Assembly: GCA_025060475.1 (NCBI GenBank)
Contig: JANXBZ010000001.1
Span: forward strand, 150,366-214,365
DNA length: 64,000 nucleotides
Source of the DNA: Dictyoglomus sp.
Lineage (GTDB): Bacteria; Dictyoglomota; Dictyoglomia; Dictyoglomales; Dictyoglomaceae
Direction of reading: 5' to 3'
Shown piece after piece: positions 34,737 through 44,022 of the stretch; position 1 is the stretch's first letter; each line of letters begins with the position of its first letter. The position numbers were made by a program, and so were the translations under genes. The notes beneath the pieces are model-generated. The model was not told where the DNA came from. It worked only from the letters and a program-made list of their open reading frames with translations, and did no database searches.

Positions 34737-35947
34737 ATATAGCCTTTTTTAGTGACACTTATGAACCTCAAAAGAATGGTGTAGTTACAGCAATTAAAAT
34801 GCAGAAGAACTTTTTAGAAAAAGAGGGACATAATGTTTATCTTTTTATTCCATACATTCCCAATTCTCCATCGGATGAAAATATATATAAATTACCATCT
34901 TTCGTTTTTCCTTTCCAAAGGGAACATAGAGTGGCAAATCCTTATTCTTTAAAATATGATCTTTTGTTTGGGAAATTGAAAGTTAATTTAGTTCATACTC
35001 ATACACCTTTCTCTTTAGGAATTTTTGGATGGGGTCAGGCTAAAAAAAGAAATCTTCCCTTAATACATACCTTCCACACAATATTTGAAGAATATGCATA
35101 CTACATATGGGATCATTTCCCAAAAATAATTAAAAAGAAAATAATTAAAGAAAAAGAAGCAAGAGAAATAGCAATTTGGTTAAGTAAGAGTTATTGTGAA
35201 CTTTGTGATTTAATAATAGCTCCATCTACAAAGGTCAAAAAATTATTGGAAAATTATGGGGTTAAAAAACCTATTATAATCTTGCCTAATGGTTTAGATT
35301 TGAAGGACTTTAAACCCATCGATAAAAAAATTGCCCGTGAAAAAAGAAAGTTTCCTATAGATGGAATAATCCTATTATTCGTTGGAAGATTAGGAAGGGA
35401 GAAAAATATAACTTTCCTTTTAAAAGTAATGAAATGGCTTATAAATAATTCAAATTATCCCTATTATCTTGTAATAGTTGGAGACAATCCTGATAAGAGG
35501 GTAAAAGAGGAATTAATAAAGGAAGCAGAAAAATATAAAATTAGAGATAGAGTTATATTTACAGGATATTTAGAATATCCTCAGGTCATTGAATCCTACT
35601 ATTCTGCAGATATATTTGTATTTGCTTCTTTAACAGAAACCCAAGGTATGGTAGTTGGAGAAGCCTTGTTTTCAGGACTTCCCGTGATTGCTCTAGAGGA
35701 TCTTGCTATAGGTGATTTCATTAAAAATGGAGAAAATGGATTTCTAGTTCCTTGTAATAAGAATAGTATTGAAGAATTTGGAAAAAAAATTATCCTTTTA
35801 ACAGAAAATAAAGAGATTTATTACACTTTATCTCAAAATGCAAAAATAAGCGCAGAAAATATAAGTTCTGAGAAATTAAACAAAAGGTTGTTAGAAATCT
35901 ATGAAAGAACAGTATTAGATTTCAAAAAAGAAAGAAAATATGCCTGA
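34733..35947 (+). CDS. Glycosyltransferase family 4
   Basis: A GT-B glycosyltransferase of about 404 residues. The N-terminus IAFFSDTYEPQKNGVVTAI binds the acceptor side. The donor-binding half has ILLFVGRLGREKNITFLLK, VIVGDNPDKRVKEEL and the E-x7-E motif in TETQGMVVGEALFSGLPVIA. Members of this branch add glucose or mannose to diacylglycerol or surface lipids. ATG 34733 is chosen because it overlaps the preceding stop (ATGA). Confidence 0.88.
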   Translation: MNIAFFSDTYEPQKNGVVTAIKMQKNFLEKEGHNVYLFIPYIPNSPSDENIYKLPSFVFPFQREHRVANPYSLKYDLLFGKLKVNLVHTHTPFSLGIFGWGQAKKRNLPLIHTFHTIFEEYAYYIWDHFPKIIKKKIIKEKEAREIAIWLSKSYCELCDLIIAPSTKVKKLLENYGVKKPIIILPNGLDLKDFKPIDKKIAREKRKFPIDGIILLFVGRLGREKNITFLLKVMKWLINNSNYPYYLVIVGDNPDKRVKEELIKEAEKYKIRDRVIFTGYLEYPQVIESYYSADIFVFASLTETQGMVVGEALFSGLPVIALEDLAIGDFIKNGENGFLVPCNKNSIEEFGKKIILLTENKEIYYTLSQNAKISAENISSEKLNKRLLEIYERTVLDFKKERKYA

Positions 35948-37040
35948 TTTTGTTTCCCTATTTTTAGAAGAAGTAAGAAAAAAGAAAAACAAATTATTAA
36001 CTATACTTAATTGGGACAATATAAAAGAGGAGGCTTTTAAAAGATATTTTGAAAATCATTGGCACTCTTTTTCTGAAGAAGAATTTAATCTACCAAGCTT
36101 TGCTGTGGATGCTTCACAAAGAATTCTTTCTCTTGCTTTTGGCCCTTATCTTATTATCTCTCAAGGTTTGATTTTAGGAAGAGACAATTATGAAGAAGCA
36201 AAAGTAAATATAGAAGCTCTTCCAGGATCTATCTCTCAAAATCAATTAGAGCATATATCTGATATTATTCTTCAAGATATTGAAATAGAACTCGCATTAA
36301 AGGTTTTAGAAAAAGAAAAACCTCCTTATGTTCTTTTCATAGATGGCTCTCTTTCCGCAAGAATATCCCACATAATTTATCTGTTATCTTTAGACCTTGG
36401 GGAATATAATGAGCTTACCTTTAAAGTTCTTGAAAAGACTCTAAGACTAGTTAAATTATCAAAGGAGAAAGAAATTTATCTCATATCGATTTCAAAGATA
36501 AGTAGAGATACCTTTTTATCTCAAATAATTTTAGAGTCTGAGGGAAAAATTATAAAATCGAAATATTATCCTACAGATACAGAATTAATATCTATTATTA
36601 TTCCTAATAAAACAGGCTTTTCAACACCTATTCTTTTAGGGGGAAAGAGGAGTCTTGGAAAAAAGCAAATGGAAATTATAGAAAGTAAATCTAGTATTAA
36701 AAATTTACTTGAAAATGTTTCAGCTTTCGTGAATTTTTATATAAGGCTCATTCCTAATGATTCTCCTTTGAGAGTTGATTTTCCTTGTTACCTTATAAAA
36801 AGAGAAGATTTATTTCTATCTTTAGATTATCAGATTTTACCCCAAACGGATCTTAGAGGTATAATATCATTAATAAGAAATAATTGTGCTGGAGCTAATA
36901 TATATCAGACTCATCTTTATCTTGTAGATAGATTAGTAAGAATAAGACGAGAACCTGACTTAGAAAGATATAGATTTATTTTAGAAAAGGAATTAGGAAA
37001 AATATTACCTTTAGATAGAAGTCAGAGGAGGTTCTTTTAA
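35940..37040 (+). CDS. nurA: NurA-family 5'-3' nuclease
   Basis: The 366-residue protein has the NurA features: the metal-binding aspartate in PSFAVDASQRILSLAFGPYL, a second acidic motif PYVLFIDGSLSARIS, and a late DFPCYLIKREDLFLSLDYQ and ANIYQTHLYLVDR region. NurA is a nuclease that partners HerA to resect DNA ends. It overlaps GT4 upstream by eight bases and meets HerA at the shared base of TAATG, so NurA and HerA are translationally coupled, as their complex requires. Confidence 0.84.
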   Translation: MPDFVSLFLEEVRKKKNKLLTILNWDNIKEEAFKRYFENHWHSFSEEEFNLPSFAVDASQRILSLAFGPYLIISQGLILGRDNYEEAKVNIEALPGSISQNQLEHISDIILQDIEIELALKVLEKEKPPYVLFIDGSLSARISHIIYLLSLDLGEYNELTFKVLEKTLRLVKLSKEKEIYLISISKISRDTFLSQIILESEGKIIKSKYYPTDTELISIIIPNKTGFSTPILLGGKRSLGKKQMEIIESKSSIKNLLENVSAFVNFYIRLIPNDSPLRVDFPCYLIKREDLFLSLDYQILPQTDLRGIISLIRNNCAGANIYQTHLYLVDRLVRIRREPDLERYRFILEKELGKILPLDRSQRRFF

Positions 37041-38701
37041 TGGAAGAAGAAAAATGTGTTGGATATTTAGTTGGAGAAAGCTTCTGTGATAGATTTCAAT
37101 TTGTAACTACACGAGAAAAAGCACCAAAAAGATTAGAATATGTAACAATAAAAGGAATAGCAACTCCTGAAGAAGAAGTAGAAGTTTTAGCCCAGGTAGA
37201 GTCTTTAAGAGCCTTCTCTGAGGTTCTGGATGAGCATCAAGAATATGAAACAACAAATAAAATTTTAGGGTTAAATTATGTTATTCCTACCCAACTTATT
37301 GCAGAAGCAAGGGTTTTAGGATATTTAGATAAAAATAATAATATACAGTTTCCAAGATCTGTAGCTCTTCCTGGTTCTCCTGTTTTTTTAGCTCCTGATT
37401 CTCTTCTACAAAGATTTTTTAGTCATGGTAAAAGCAATTCTATAGAAATAGGTACTCTTCTCTATCGACCTAATGTGAAGGTTACCTTAGATCCTAATGG
37501 ATTAAGAAGACATCTTGCAATAATCGCTCAAACAGGAGCAGGAAAGTCTTATTTAACAGGACTTCTAATTGAAAAATTAGTAAAATTAGGCGCAACAATA
37601 TTAGTTTTTGATCCAAACAGTGATTATGTACTTTTAAGAAGGAAAAGGAATTTAAAAGAATTTTCCTCTATTTCGGAAAATGTTACAATTTATAGAATTC
37701 CAGAAATACCCACCCGATTTTCAGAAGTAGAAATGGGAGGAATTGAAAAATTTTCCATAAAGTTTAATGAATTAGAAGATGAACAGATTCTTGAAATCTT
37801 AGGAATTGATGAAAAAATGACAAACATTAGAAATTCTATAGAGCATGCTCTTCAAGAGTTAAAAAGTGAAAGAAGAGATTTTACTCCAGAAGACTTGTAT
37901 AATAAATTATCTCAATATACAGGAGATATAGATGAAGAAAAAACTCTTTCCTTTGAAAATTATGACATTGAGATAGCAAAAAAACACCAAAAAAAAACAA
38001 AACTCAATGAAGACTTAGTAAATGGTGCGAGAAAAGCCTTAAAATATGTCAGATGGATAAAGGATTATCCCATTTGGGGATTTGAAGATATAAAATTAGA
38101 GAAGATTTTGAAACCATCACATATTACTGTAGTAGATTTGGCAGGCTTAGAAAAAAATCTAATGGATTTAATTGTAAGCCATTTATTAAATGAAATCTGG
38201 ATGAAAGCAAAATCTGAAGGATTAAGATATCCCTTATTTATTGTTTTAGAAGAAGCCCATAACTTTGTTCCTAATGATAAAGAAAATAGAGGAAAGAGTG
38301 CTAGATTGATAAATACAATAGCCTCAGAAGGAAGAAAATTTAAAGTTTTTCTTATAGTTATTACTCAGCGACCATATAAAATTAGCAGTAATACTCTCTC
38401 TCAATGTGGGAGTCAAATAATTATGAAACTTACAAATCCTAACGATCAAAATGCAGTAAAGGAAGCATCTGAAGCTTTATCCGAAAGCCTATTTAGAGAC
38501 CTTCCAGGATTAAATATAGGAGAAGCAGTTATTGTAGGAAATCTTACAAGAGTTCCTGTAATTGTTAAAATTGGGGATAGAGAAACTGCAGAGGGAGGGT
38601 ATGATATAGATTTAGAAAAAGAATTTGAAAAAGCAAGAAAAGATTCTTTAATATCCGAAGAACCTTTTATTCCCTTACAAGAAATGGAGAGCGAGATTTA
38701 A
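37040..38701 (+). CDS. herA: HerA-type DNA translocase/helicase
   Basis: A 553-residue HerA/FtsK superfamily ATPase. An N-terminal HAS-barrel-like domain (VGYLVGESFCDRFQFVTT) precedes Walker A IIAQTGAGKSYLTGLLIEKL (about residue 160), an inserted helical region (about 240-330), Walker B PLFIVLEEAHNFVPND and the sensor segment VITQRPYKISSNTLSQCGSQ. It forms hexamers that pump DNA into NurA. The gene order nurA-herA-mre11-rad50 is the archaeal arrangement. Confidence 0.9.
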   Translation: MEEEKCVGYLVGESFCDRFQFVTTREKAPKRLEYVTIKGIATPEEEVEVLAQVESLRAFSEVLDEHQEYETTNKILGLNYVIPTQLIAEARVLGYLDKNNNIQFPRSVALPGSPVFLAPDSLLQRFFSHGKSNSIEIGTLLYRPNVKVTLDPNGLRRHLAIIAQTGAGKSYLTGLLIEKLVKLGATILVFDPNSDYVLLRRKRNLKEFSSISENVTIYRIPEIPTRFSEVEMGGIEKFSIKFNELEDEQILEILGIDEKMTNIRNSIEHALQELKSERRDFTPEDLYNKLSQYTGDIDEEKTLSFENYDIEIAKKHQKKTKLNEDLVNGARKALKYVRWIKDYPIWGFEDIKLEKILKPSHITVVDLAGLEKNLMDLIVSHLLNEIWMKAKSEGLRYPLFIVLEEAHNFVPNDKENRGKSARLINTIASEGRKFKVFLIVITQRPYKISSNTLSQCGSQIIMKLTNPNDQNAVKEASEALSESLFRDLPGLNIGEAVIVGNLTRVPVIVKIGDRETAEGGYDIDLEKEFEKARKDSLISEEPFIPLQEMESEI

Positions 38702-38702
38702 A

Positions 38703-39869
38703 ATGATAAAAATTGTTGCTACTGCAGATAATCATTTAAATAGATTTTATAAAAAAATGTTTCCTGAACAATTAAGAAAAAGAAGAGAGAAATTAAGAAA
38801 AGCCTTTAAAGAAGTTGTAGATTTCTCAATTAAAGAAAAGGTAGATCTTTTCGTACAAGTTGGAGATCTTTTTGACATGCCAGATCCTAGAAATACTGAA
38901 CTTGCTTTTATAATGGAAGAATTCTTAAATCTAAAAAGAGAAGGAATAAATATATTTGCAATAGCAGGAACTCATGATTCTATAACTGCACCCGATGAAG
39001 ATTCTTATCCTATTAAGATTTTTGAAAAAGCAGGAGTTTTGAAGGCTTTTACAAAAACAAGAGAGGTAGAATGGTATATTTGGGAAGGAAATAATAAAGA
39101 AAAATTATTAATTTCAGGATTATCTACTGACTTAAGAATAAGAGGTAGAGTAAATCCTCTCTCAAATATTAAAATAAACTTTGAAGACAATGATATATTT
39201 AAAATTTTTTTGCTTCATTATTCTGTAGAAAAGTTCGCTCATCCGAAAGCTCAGGAGCCTCAAGTTTCAGAGGGAACATTATACTCTTTACCTTTTGACC
39301 TTTATATTATTGGACATCTGCACGAACATAGAGATTTTGTCTTTGGCAGAAAGATGTTAATTATTCCCGGAGCTACAGAGAAAATAAATTTTGGAGAAGA
39401 GAAAAACGAAACAGGTTTCTATTTTATTAGAATAGAAGGCAAAAAAATCTTTCCAGAATATATAAAAGTTAACTCTCAACCTATGAAATCTATAGAAATA
39501 AGAACAGGAGAAATTCCAAACGAAAATCCCACAGAAAGTATATTAGAAAGAATAGAGAAAGAGTCTTTTAAAGAACAATTATTAAGATGTAGAATTGTGG
39601 GACCTCTTTCTTTAAGTTTATATCAAAAAATAAGCTTTAATAGGATAAATAAAATGGGAAATGACTGGAATTTCTTCTTTGATCTTGATACTCAGAATCT
39701 ATATATTTCCACCGAGGAACTTCCTTATATTTCTTTTTCTGAAAATTGGAGTGTGGGAAAAGTATTGGAAAAATTTACAGAGGAATTGTGCATGAAAGAA
39801 GAAAGGGATAAAGAAATAATAAAAGAAGCCTTAGATTGGATAAAGGAGAATCTTAGTAGAATATTATGA
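38703..39869 (+). CDS. mre11: Mre11/SbcD-type nuclease
   Basis: A calcineurin-like nuclease of 388 residues. Motif I is TADNHLNRFY (D9, H11), motif II QVGDLFDMPD (residues 54-58), motif III AIAGTHDSIT (89-92), then FLLHYSVEKF and IGHLHEHRDF. Motif III normally reads GNHD; here Thr90 replaces the metal-binding Asn, a notable change that could alter metal use. A C-terminal capping and Rad50-binding region follows from about residue 250. It starts one base after HerA and overlaps Rad50 by four bases. Confidence 0.87.
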   Translation: MIKIVATADNHLNRFYKKMFPEQLRKRREKLRKAFKEVVDFSIKEKVDLFVQVGDLFDMPDPRNTELAFIMEEFLNLKREGINIFAIAGTHDSITAPDEDSYPIKIFEKAGVLKAFTKTREVEWYIWEGNNKEKLLISGLSTDLRIRGRVNPLSNIKINFEDNDIFKIFLLHYSVEKFAHPKAQEPQVSEGTLYSLPFDLYIIGHLHEHRDFVFGRKMLIIPGATEKINFGEEKNETGFYFIRIEGKKIFPEYIKVNSQPMKSIEIRTGEIPNENPTESILERIEKESFKEQLLRCRIVGPLSLSLYQKISFNRINKMGNDWNFFFDLDTQNLYISTEELPYISFSENWSVGKVLEKFTEELCMKEERDKEIIKEALDWIKENLSRIL

Positions 39870-42661
39870 TTAGATTAAAAAGTTTAGAAATTTTCAACTT
39901 TAAAAGATATGAACACGAAAAATTAGATTTTCCTCTTCAAGGAAGATTTTTAATAAAAGGAAAAAATGAGGCAGGAAAAAGTAGTATTTTTGAAGCTATA
40001 GTTTTTGCGCTTTTTGGAAAACCTGTTTATATAAGAAGTGGAAAAGAAAATCTTATTAATTTCTCCCAGGATAAGGCAAGAGTGATTCTAAACTTAGATT
40101 TAGATGAAAAAGAACTATACATAGAAAGAACTCTTAAGAGAAATTCTTCTCAAGAATGTTTTTTAAAAATCTACGACAAAAAAAATCCAGAGAAAGTACC
40201 CATAATTCTTAGAAAAGTTAATGACGTCGACGAAAGGATAGAAAAAGAATTAGGATTAGATTATATAACCCTTTTAAATACCTGCTTCGTAGAACAAAAG
40301 AATATTGGAAGATTAGAAAATAGTGACAAGGCGACGAGACAAAAAATTATTATCTCTTTGTTCAATTTAGAATTTTTAACTGATCTTTCAAAAAGAGTTA
40401 AAGAGGAAAAAGAAATCTTAGAAGAAAAATTATTGTCTGGAGAGATAATAAGAGAAGCCTGTAAGGCCAAAAAACAATACCCTTTCCTTAGTAAAGAACT
40501 TTCAAAGATTAAGCAAGAAAAGACTGAGATTGAGGCAGTAGAGAAAGCAAAGAAAATAAAAGAAGAAAAAGGGAATATAGAAAAGATAGAAAAGGAAATT
40601 GAAAAAATCTCTAAAATAGTAGAGGAATATAAAGAGAAAATAGAAATTCTCAAAAAAAACCTCGAAGAGCTAAATAAATTAGAGAAAATCTTTGACCTTA
40701 ATAAAATATTATTAGAAAAAATAGAAATCAAAAAAAATATAGAAAACAAAATAAATGAAGATAGCAATAAAATAAAAGAAATTCCTAGGTTATTAAAAGA
40801 GATAGAAAATTTAAAGTATCATATAAAGATAAAAAGAAGAATAGAGAAATTAGGAAAAATAAGAGATAAATTAGAAAAATTAGAAGAAGAAATTGAGAGG
40901 TTTTCAAAACTCTCAAATAATATATCAGAGAAAGAAAAAGAAATCAAAAAGATTGATAGTCTTATTGAGGAATTAAGAGACATTGAAAAAGCTCTCCAAG
41001 TTAAAAAATTAGAGGAAGACAAAGAAAATCTCAGAAAAATTATCGAAAATTTCGAAGAAATTAATAGATACAAAAAAGAATTGGAAAAAATCAATAAAAC
41101 TTTAGAACAATATTTTATTAAAATTACTATTTGCTCTTTATCTTCTCTAATATTTTTAATCTCGTCCTTTCTGCTTAACATATTATATTTGCCTATCTTC
41201 TTTCTTTTTCTAATAATCTTAATTTTCCTTGTTTTAAAAAGAAACAAAGCTAAAGAACAAGAAATAAAACTAAACATAAGAAAGGAAGATTTAGAAAAAG
41301 AATTAAAAAATATTAAAGAAGAGGATATACAAAAAAGATTCGAAGAGATAAAAAAAGAGATTAGTAAAATTGTTAATAGTCATTTAAAAGCAAAAGAATT
41401 AAACGAGTTAATATCTTTAAAAGCAAAAAGAGAAAGTGAATTAGAAAAACTAAAAGAATTAGAGGAAACTCTTATAAAAGAAAAGGAAGAATTTGACAAA
41501 AACTTAACAAGTTTAGGTTTTAGGAGTATTCAGGAATTAATTCAATTTAAGAATGAGAAAATGAAAAAATGGGAAGAAATTTTTAATAGAGTATCACTTC
41601 TAGATTCATATACCCATGAAAATTTAGAATATTTAACTAGGGAAGAAAGTAGGCTTGAAGAGAGAGTCGAAATTCTTAAAAGTCTTACTTTCGAAGTAGA
41701 AAAAAATAAGAAAGAAGTTCTAAAAATTGAAGAGGAAATAAAAAGAATAAAAGAGGAAATAAAAAACTTATCAAAGGAAGTTTTGGAAGAGCCAACCAAA
41801 GAGTATAAAGAAAAAATAGAAGAAACAATAAAAAAATTCAAAGAAGAAAAAATCGAAGACAAATTTGAATATTATAGAAAAATTCTTGAGCAGAAAACTG
41901 GAGAAAGAAAAGCCAAAATAGAAAATTTAGAAAGGTTAATCAAAGAATTTCAAATAAACTATCCTGAAAAGGATTGGGAGTCTCTTTCCCAAAGAGATGT
42001 AGACTATAACTTAAAAGAAAATTTAGAAAGAAGAGAAAAAGAAATTAATGAAGAACTGGCAAAATTGAAATTTATTATGGAGAGCTATGAAAAAAATACT
42101 GGAAAAAAGATTGAAGAACTAGATCCTGATAAAGAAGAAGAAAATCTCAATAAAATGGAAAGAGAAAAAGTAAAAATGAGCTATGCCCAGCAGATCTTAG
42201 AAGGAACTACGAAAAAAATATTAGACACTGTATCCCCAAGAACCTTAGCGTATATGCAAAAGATTCTTCCCATTCTTACCATGGATCGATATCACATAGT
42301 TCATCTTGATTCTGAAACTTTTAAATTAAAAGTCTTTGATAATATATCAAACAGATATTATGATAAGGATATATTAAGTGGAGGAACCCAAGACCAATTC
42401 TCCTTAGCCTTAAGATTAGCTTTTGCAATAGCAAACTTACCCCAAGATAGAGGGACAAACCCAGGGTTCATCTTTTTAGACGAACCCTTGGGCTCTTTCG
42501 ATGATGAAAGAGCTCATGCTCTTATAGAGCTCCTCACCCATGGAGAAATTGCAGAACATTTTGACCAAATATTTGTAATAACTCATGTACTTCTCAAAGA
42601 AGAATATTTTGACTATTGTATACATGTTGAAGAAGGGAGAATAATTTACAAAGATCTTTAA
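39866..42661 (+). CDS. rad50: Rad50/SbcC-like SMC ATPase with internal membrane hairpin
   Basis: A 931-residue ABC/SMC-type ATPase. Walker A is LIKGKNEAGKSSIFEAIVFA (residues 29-48), the signature is ILSGGTQDQFSLALRL (about 836), and Walker B/D-loop is FIFLDEPLGSFDDERA (about 867). Long charged coiled coils fill 180-410 and 460-800. At the coil apex, where Rad50 normally has a CxxC zinc hook, there is no CxxC. Residues about 418-460 are instead strongly hydrophobic (ISSFLLNILYLPIFFLFLII), consistent with two membrane helices. YhaN-type SbcC relatives have, as I recall, a similar insertion. It pairs with the Mre11 gene just upstream. Confidence 0.87.
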   Translation: MIRLKSLEIFNFKRYEHEKLDFPLQGRFLIKGKNEAGKSSIFEAIVFALFGKPVYIRSGKENLINFSQDKARVILNLDLDEKELYIERTLKRNSSQECFLKIYDKKNPEKVPIILRKVNDVDERIEKELGLDYITLLNTCFVEQKNIGRLENSDKATRQKIIISLFNLEFLTDLSKRVKEEKEILEEKLLSGEIIREACKAKKQYPFLSKELSKIKQEKTEIEAVEKAKKIKEEKGNIEKIEKEIEKISKIVEEYKEKIEILKKNLEELNKLEKIFDLNKILLEKIEIKKNIENKINEDSNKIKEIPRLLKEIENLKYHIKIKRRIEKLGKIRDKLEKLEEEIERFSKLSNNISEKEKEIKKIDSLIEELRDIEKALQVKKLEEDKENLRKIIENFEEINRYKKELEKINKTLEQYFIKITICSLSSLIFLISSFLLNILYLPIFFLFLIILIFLVLKRNKAKEQEIKLNIRKEDLEKELKNIKEEDIQKRFEEIKKEISKIVNSHLKAKELNELISLKAKRESELEKLKELEETLIKEKEEFDKNLTSLGFRSIQELIQFKNEKMKKWEEIFNRVSLLDSYTHENLEYLTREESRLEERVEILKSLTFEVEKNKKEVLKIEEEIKRIKEEIKNLSKEVLEEPTKEYKEKIEETIKKFKEEKIEDKFEYYRKILEQKTGERKAKIENLERLIKEFQINYPEKDWESLSQRDVDYNLKENLERREKEINEELAKLKFIMESYEKNTGKKIEELDPDKEEENLNKMEREKVKMSYAQQILEGTTKKILDTVSPRTLAYMQKILPILTMDRYHIVHLDSETFKLKVFDNISNRYYDKDILSGGTQDQFSLALRLAFAIANLPQDRGTNPGFIFLDEPLGSFDDERAHALIELLTHGEIAEHFDQIFVITHVLLKEEYFDYCIHVEEGRIIYKDL

Positions 42662-42664
42662 AAT

Positions 42665-43540
42665 TTAACTAAATTCTTCTAAATTTAGATTTTTAAGATA
42701 TTCTTTAAATATTTTCCCTATATCCTCTCTTTTCAATGCCAATTCTACCGATGCTATTAGAAATCCTAATTTATTTCCTGTATCATATCTTTTTCCCTTA
42801 AACTCATAAGCATATATTGCTTCTCTTTCCAAAAGAAGTTTTAAACCATCAGTTAATTGAATTTCTCCTCCTCTACCAGGTTTTACTTTTTCTAACATAT
42901 TAAAGATTTCTGGAGTTAATATATACCTCCCCACAATAGCGAGATTAGAGGGAGCTTCTTCTAAAGATGGTTTTTCTATGAGATCCGTAATCTGATATAA
43001 TCCATTTTCTAATTCCTTTCCTGCAATTATACCATAATTTTTAACCTCTTCCTCAGCAACCCTCTCTACTGCAATCACGGAACACTTATATCTTTCATAG
43101 ATACTTATCATCTGCTTTAAACAAGGGACATCACTAACAATTAAATCATCACTCAGAACTACCGCAAAAGGTTCATCTTTGACAATTTCTTTTGTAACTA
43201 AAATTGCATGACCTAATCCTAGAGGTTCTTTTTGACGAATGTAATAGACCGTTGCTAATTCCGAAATTCTCCTTACTTGTTTTAATAACTCCAACTCTCC
43301 TTTTTTTTGAAGAAAATACTCAAGTTCAAAAGAAATGTCAAAATGATCTTCTATTGCTCTTTTATTTCTTCCAGTAACTATAACGATTTCTTCTAATCCT
43401 GAATTTACTGCTTCCTCTACACCATATTGAATTATAGGCTTATCCACAACAGGAAGCATTTCTTTAGGTTGAGCTTTAGTGGCAGGAAGAAATCGAGTTC
43501 CAAGACCTGCTGCTGGAAAAACAGCCTTTCTAATTCCCAT
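42665..43540 (-). CDS. galU: UTP-glucose-1-phosphate uridylyltransferase
   Basis: A nucleotidyltransferase of 291 residues: AVFPAAGLGTRFLPATKAQP (nucleotide loop), EMLPVVDKPIIQYGVEEAV, PLGLGHAILVTKEIV and ALVL-type DDLIVSDVP. The later sugar-binding region reads LIEKPSLEEAPSNLAIVGRY. It makes UDP-glucose for glycans and glycolipids. It is 14 bases after the cupin gene, in one operon, and convergent with rad50 (three bases apart). Confidence 0.93.
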   Translation of the reverse strand: MGIRKAVFPAAGLGTRFLPATKAQPKEMLPVVDKPIIQYGVEEAVNSGLEEIVIVTGRNKRAIEDHFDISFELEYFLQKKGELELLKQVRRISELATVYYIRQKEPLGLGHAILVTKEIVKDEPFAVVLSDDLIVSDVPCLKQMISIYERYKCSVIAVERVAEEEVKNYGIIAGKELENGLYQITDLIEKPSLEEAPSNLAIVGRYILTPEIFNMLEKVKPGRGGEIQLTDGLKLLLEREAIYAYEFKGKRYDTGNKLGFLIASVELALKREDIGKIFKEYLKNLNLEEFS

Positions 43541-43554
43541 ATTTACCTCCTCTT

Positions 43555-43908
43555 TTATTCAGGAATTTTAATAATCAATAGAATAAAACTTCCATCTTCC
43601 ACTAAAAGTTTATGAGCTGTACCTGCAGAAATAAAAAGTAAATCCCCCTCAGAAATAACTTCTTCTTTATAATCTTTGATTTCACAGCCTCTTATTTCTC
43701 CTATATCTATTTCTTTTCCTCCCCAATATTCTTTACTTAGAATTACCCTTGCCCTTCCAGAATAAACCACGTATACATCATTAATATATTTATGAACCTC
43801 TGTTTCTCCTTCAAAAGGAGAATTAATACTAAGCTTTCTTATTATAAAATTTCCTTTTTTAAACTCGCTAAAAAAATTTTCATGTAAAGAATATTTTTGA
43901 TAGAACAT
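43555..43908 (-). CDS. Small cupin-fold protein upstream of galU
   Basis: A 117-residue cupin. The motif region VHKYINDVYVVYSGRARVIL and GDLLFISAGTAHKLLVEDG shows one His in each motif and is short of the classical metal triad, so metal binding is uncertain. It could be a sugar-phosphate or nucleotide-sugar modifying enzyme or a regulator. The TGGAGGTAATGA stretch before ATG 43908 is the ribosome site. Confidence 0.72.
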   Translation of the reverse strand: MFYQKYSLHENFFSEFKKGNFIIRKLSINSPFEGETEVHKYINDVYVVYSGRARVILSKEYWGGKEIDIGEIRGCEIKDYKEEVISEGDLLFISAGTAHKLLVEDGSFILLIIKIPE

Positions 43909-43940
43909 TCATTACCTCCAGTAGTAAAAATTTTAACTTT

Positions 43941-43969
43941 ATTCTAACTATTAGAAAAAAAATAATCAA
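43941..43969 (-). promoter_or_regulatory. Promoter of cupin-galU operon
   Basis: Minus strand TTGATT (43964-43969), a 17-base spacer, TAGAAT (43941-43946), about 33 bases before the cupin ATG. It lies back to back with the trpB T-box promoter. Confidence 0.55.
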
Positions 43970-43987
43970 TCTTATACACTTAGAAGG

Positions 43988-44016
43988 TTGTAATCTAAGT
44001 ATTTATACTGTATAAT
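43988..44016 (+). promoter_or_regulatory. Promoter of trpB2 T-box transcript
   Basis: TTGTAA (43988-43993), an exact 17-base spacer, TATAAT (44011-44016). Transcription would start near 44023, just before Stem I of the T-box. Confidence 0.65.
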
Positions 44017-44022
44017 TTTACA

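Noticed and set aside
41130..41260. Frameshift or chimera inside Rad50 explaining the hydrophobic patch
   Set aside because: The frame is continuous with flanking coiled coil on both sides and base usage does not change; the patch is best read as genuine membrane helices.
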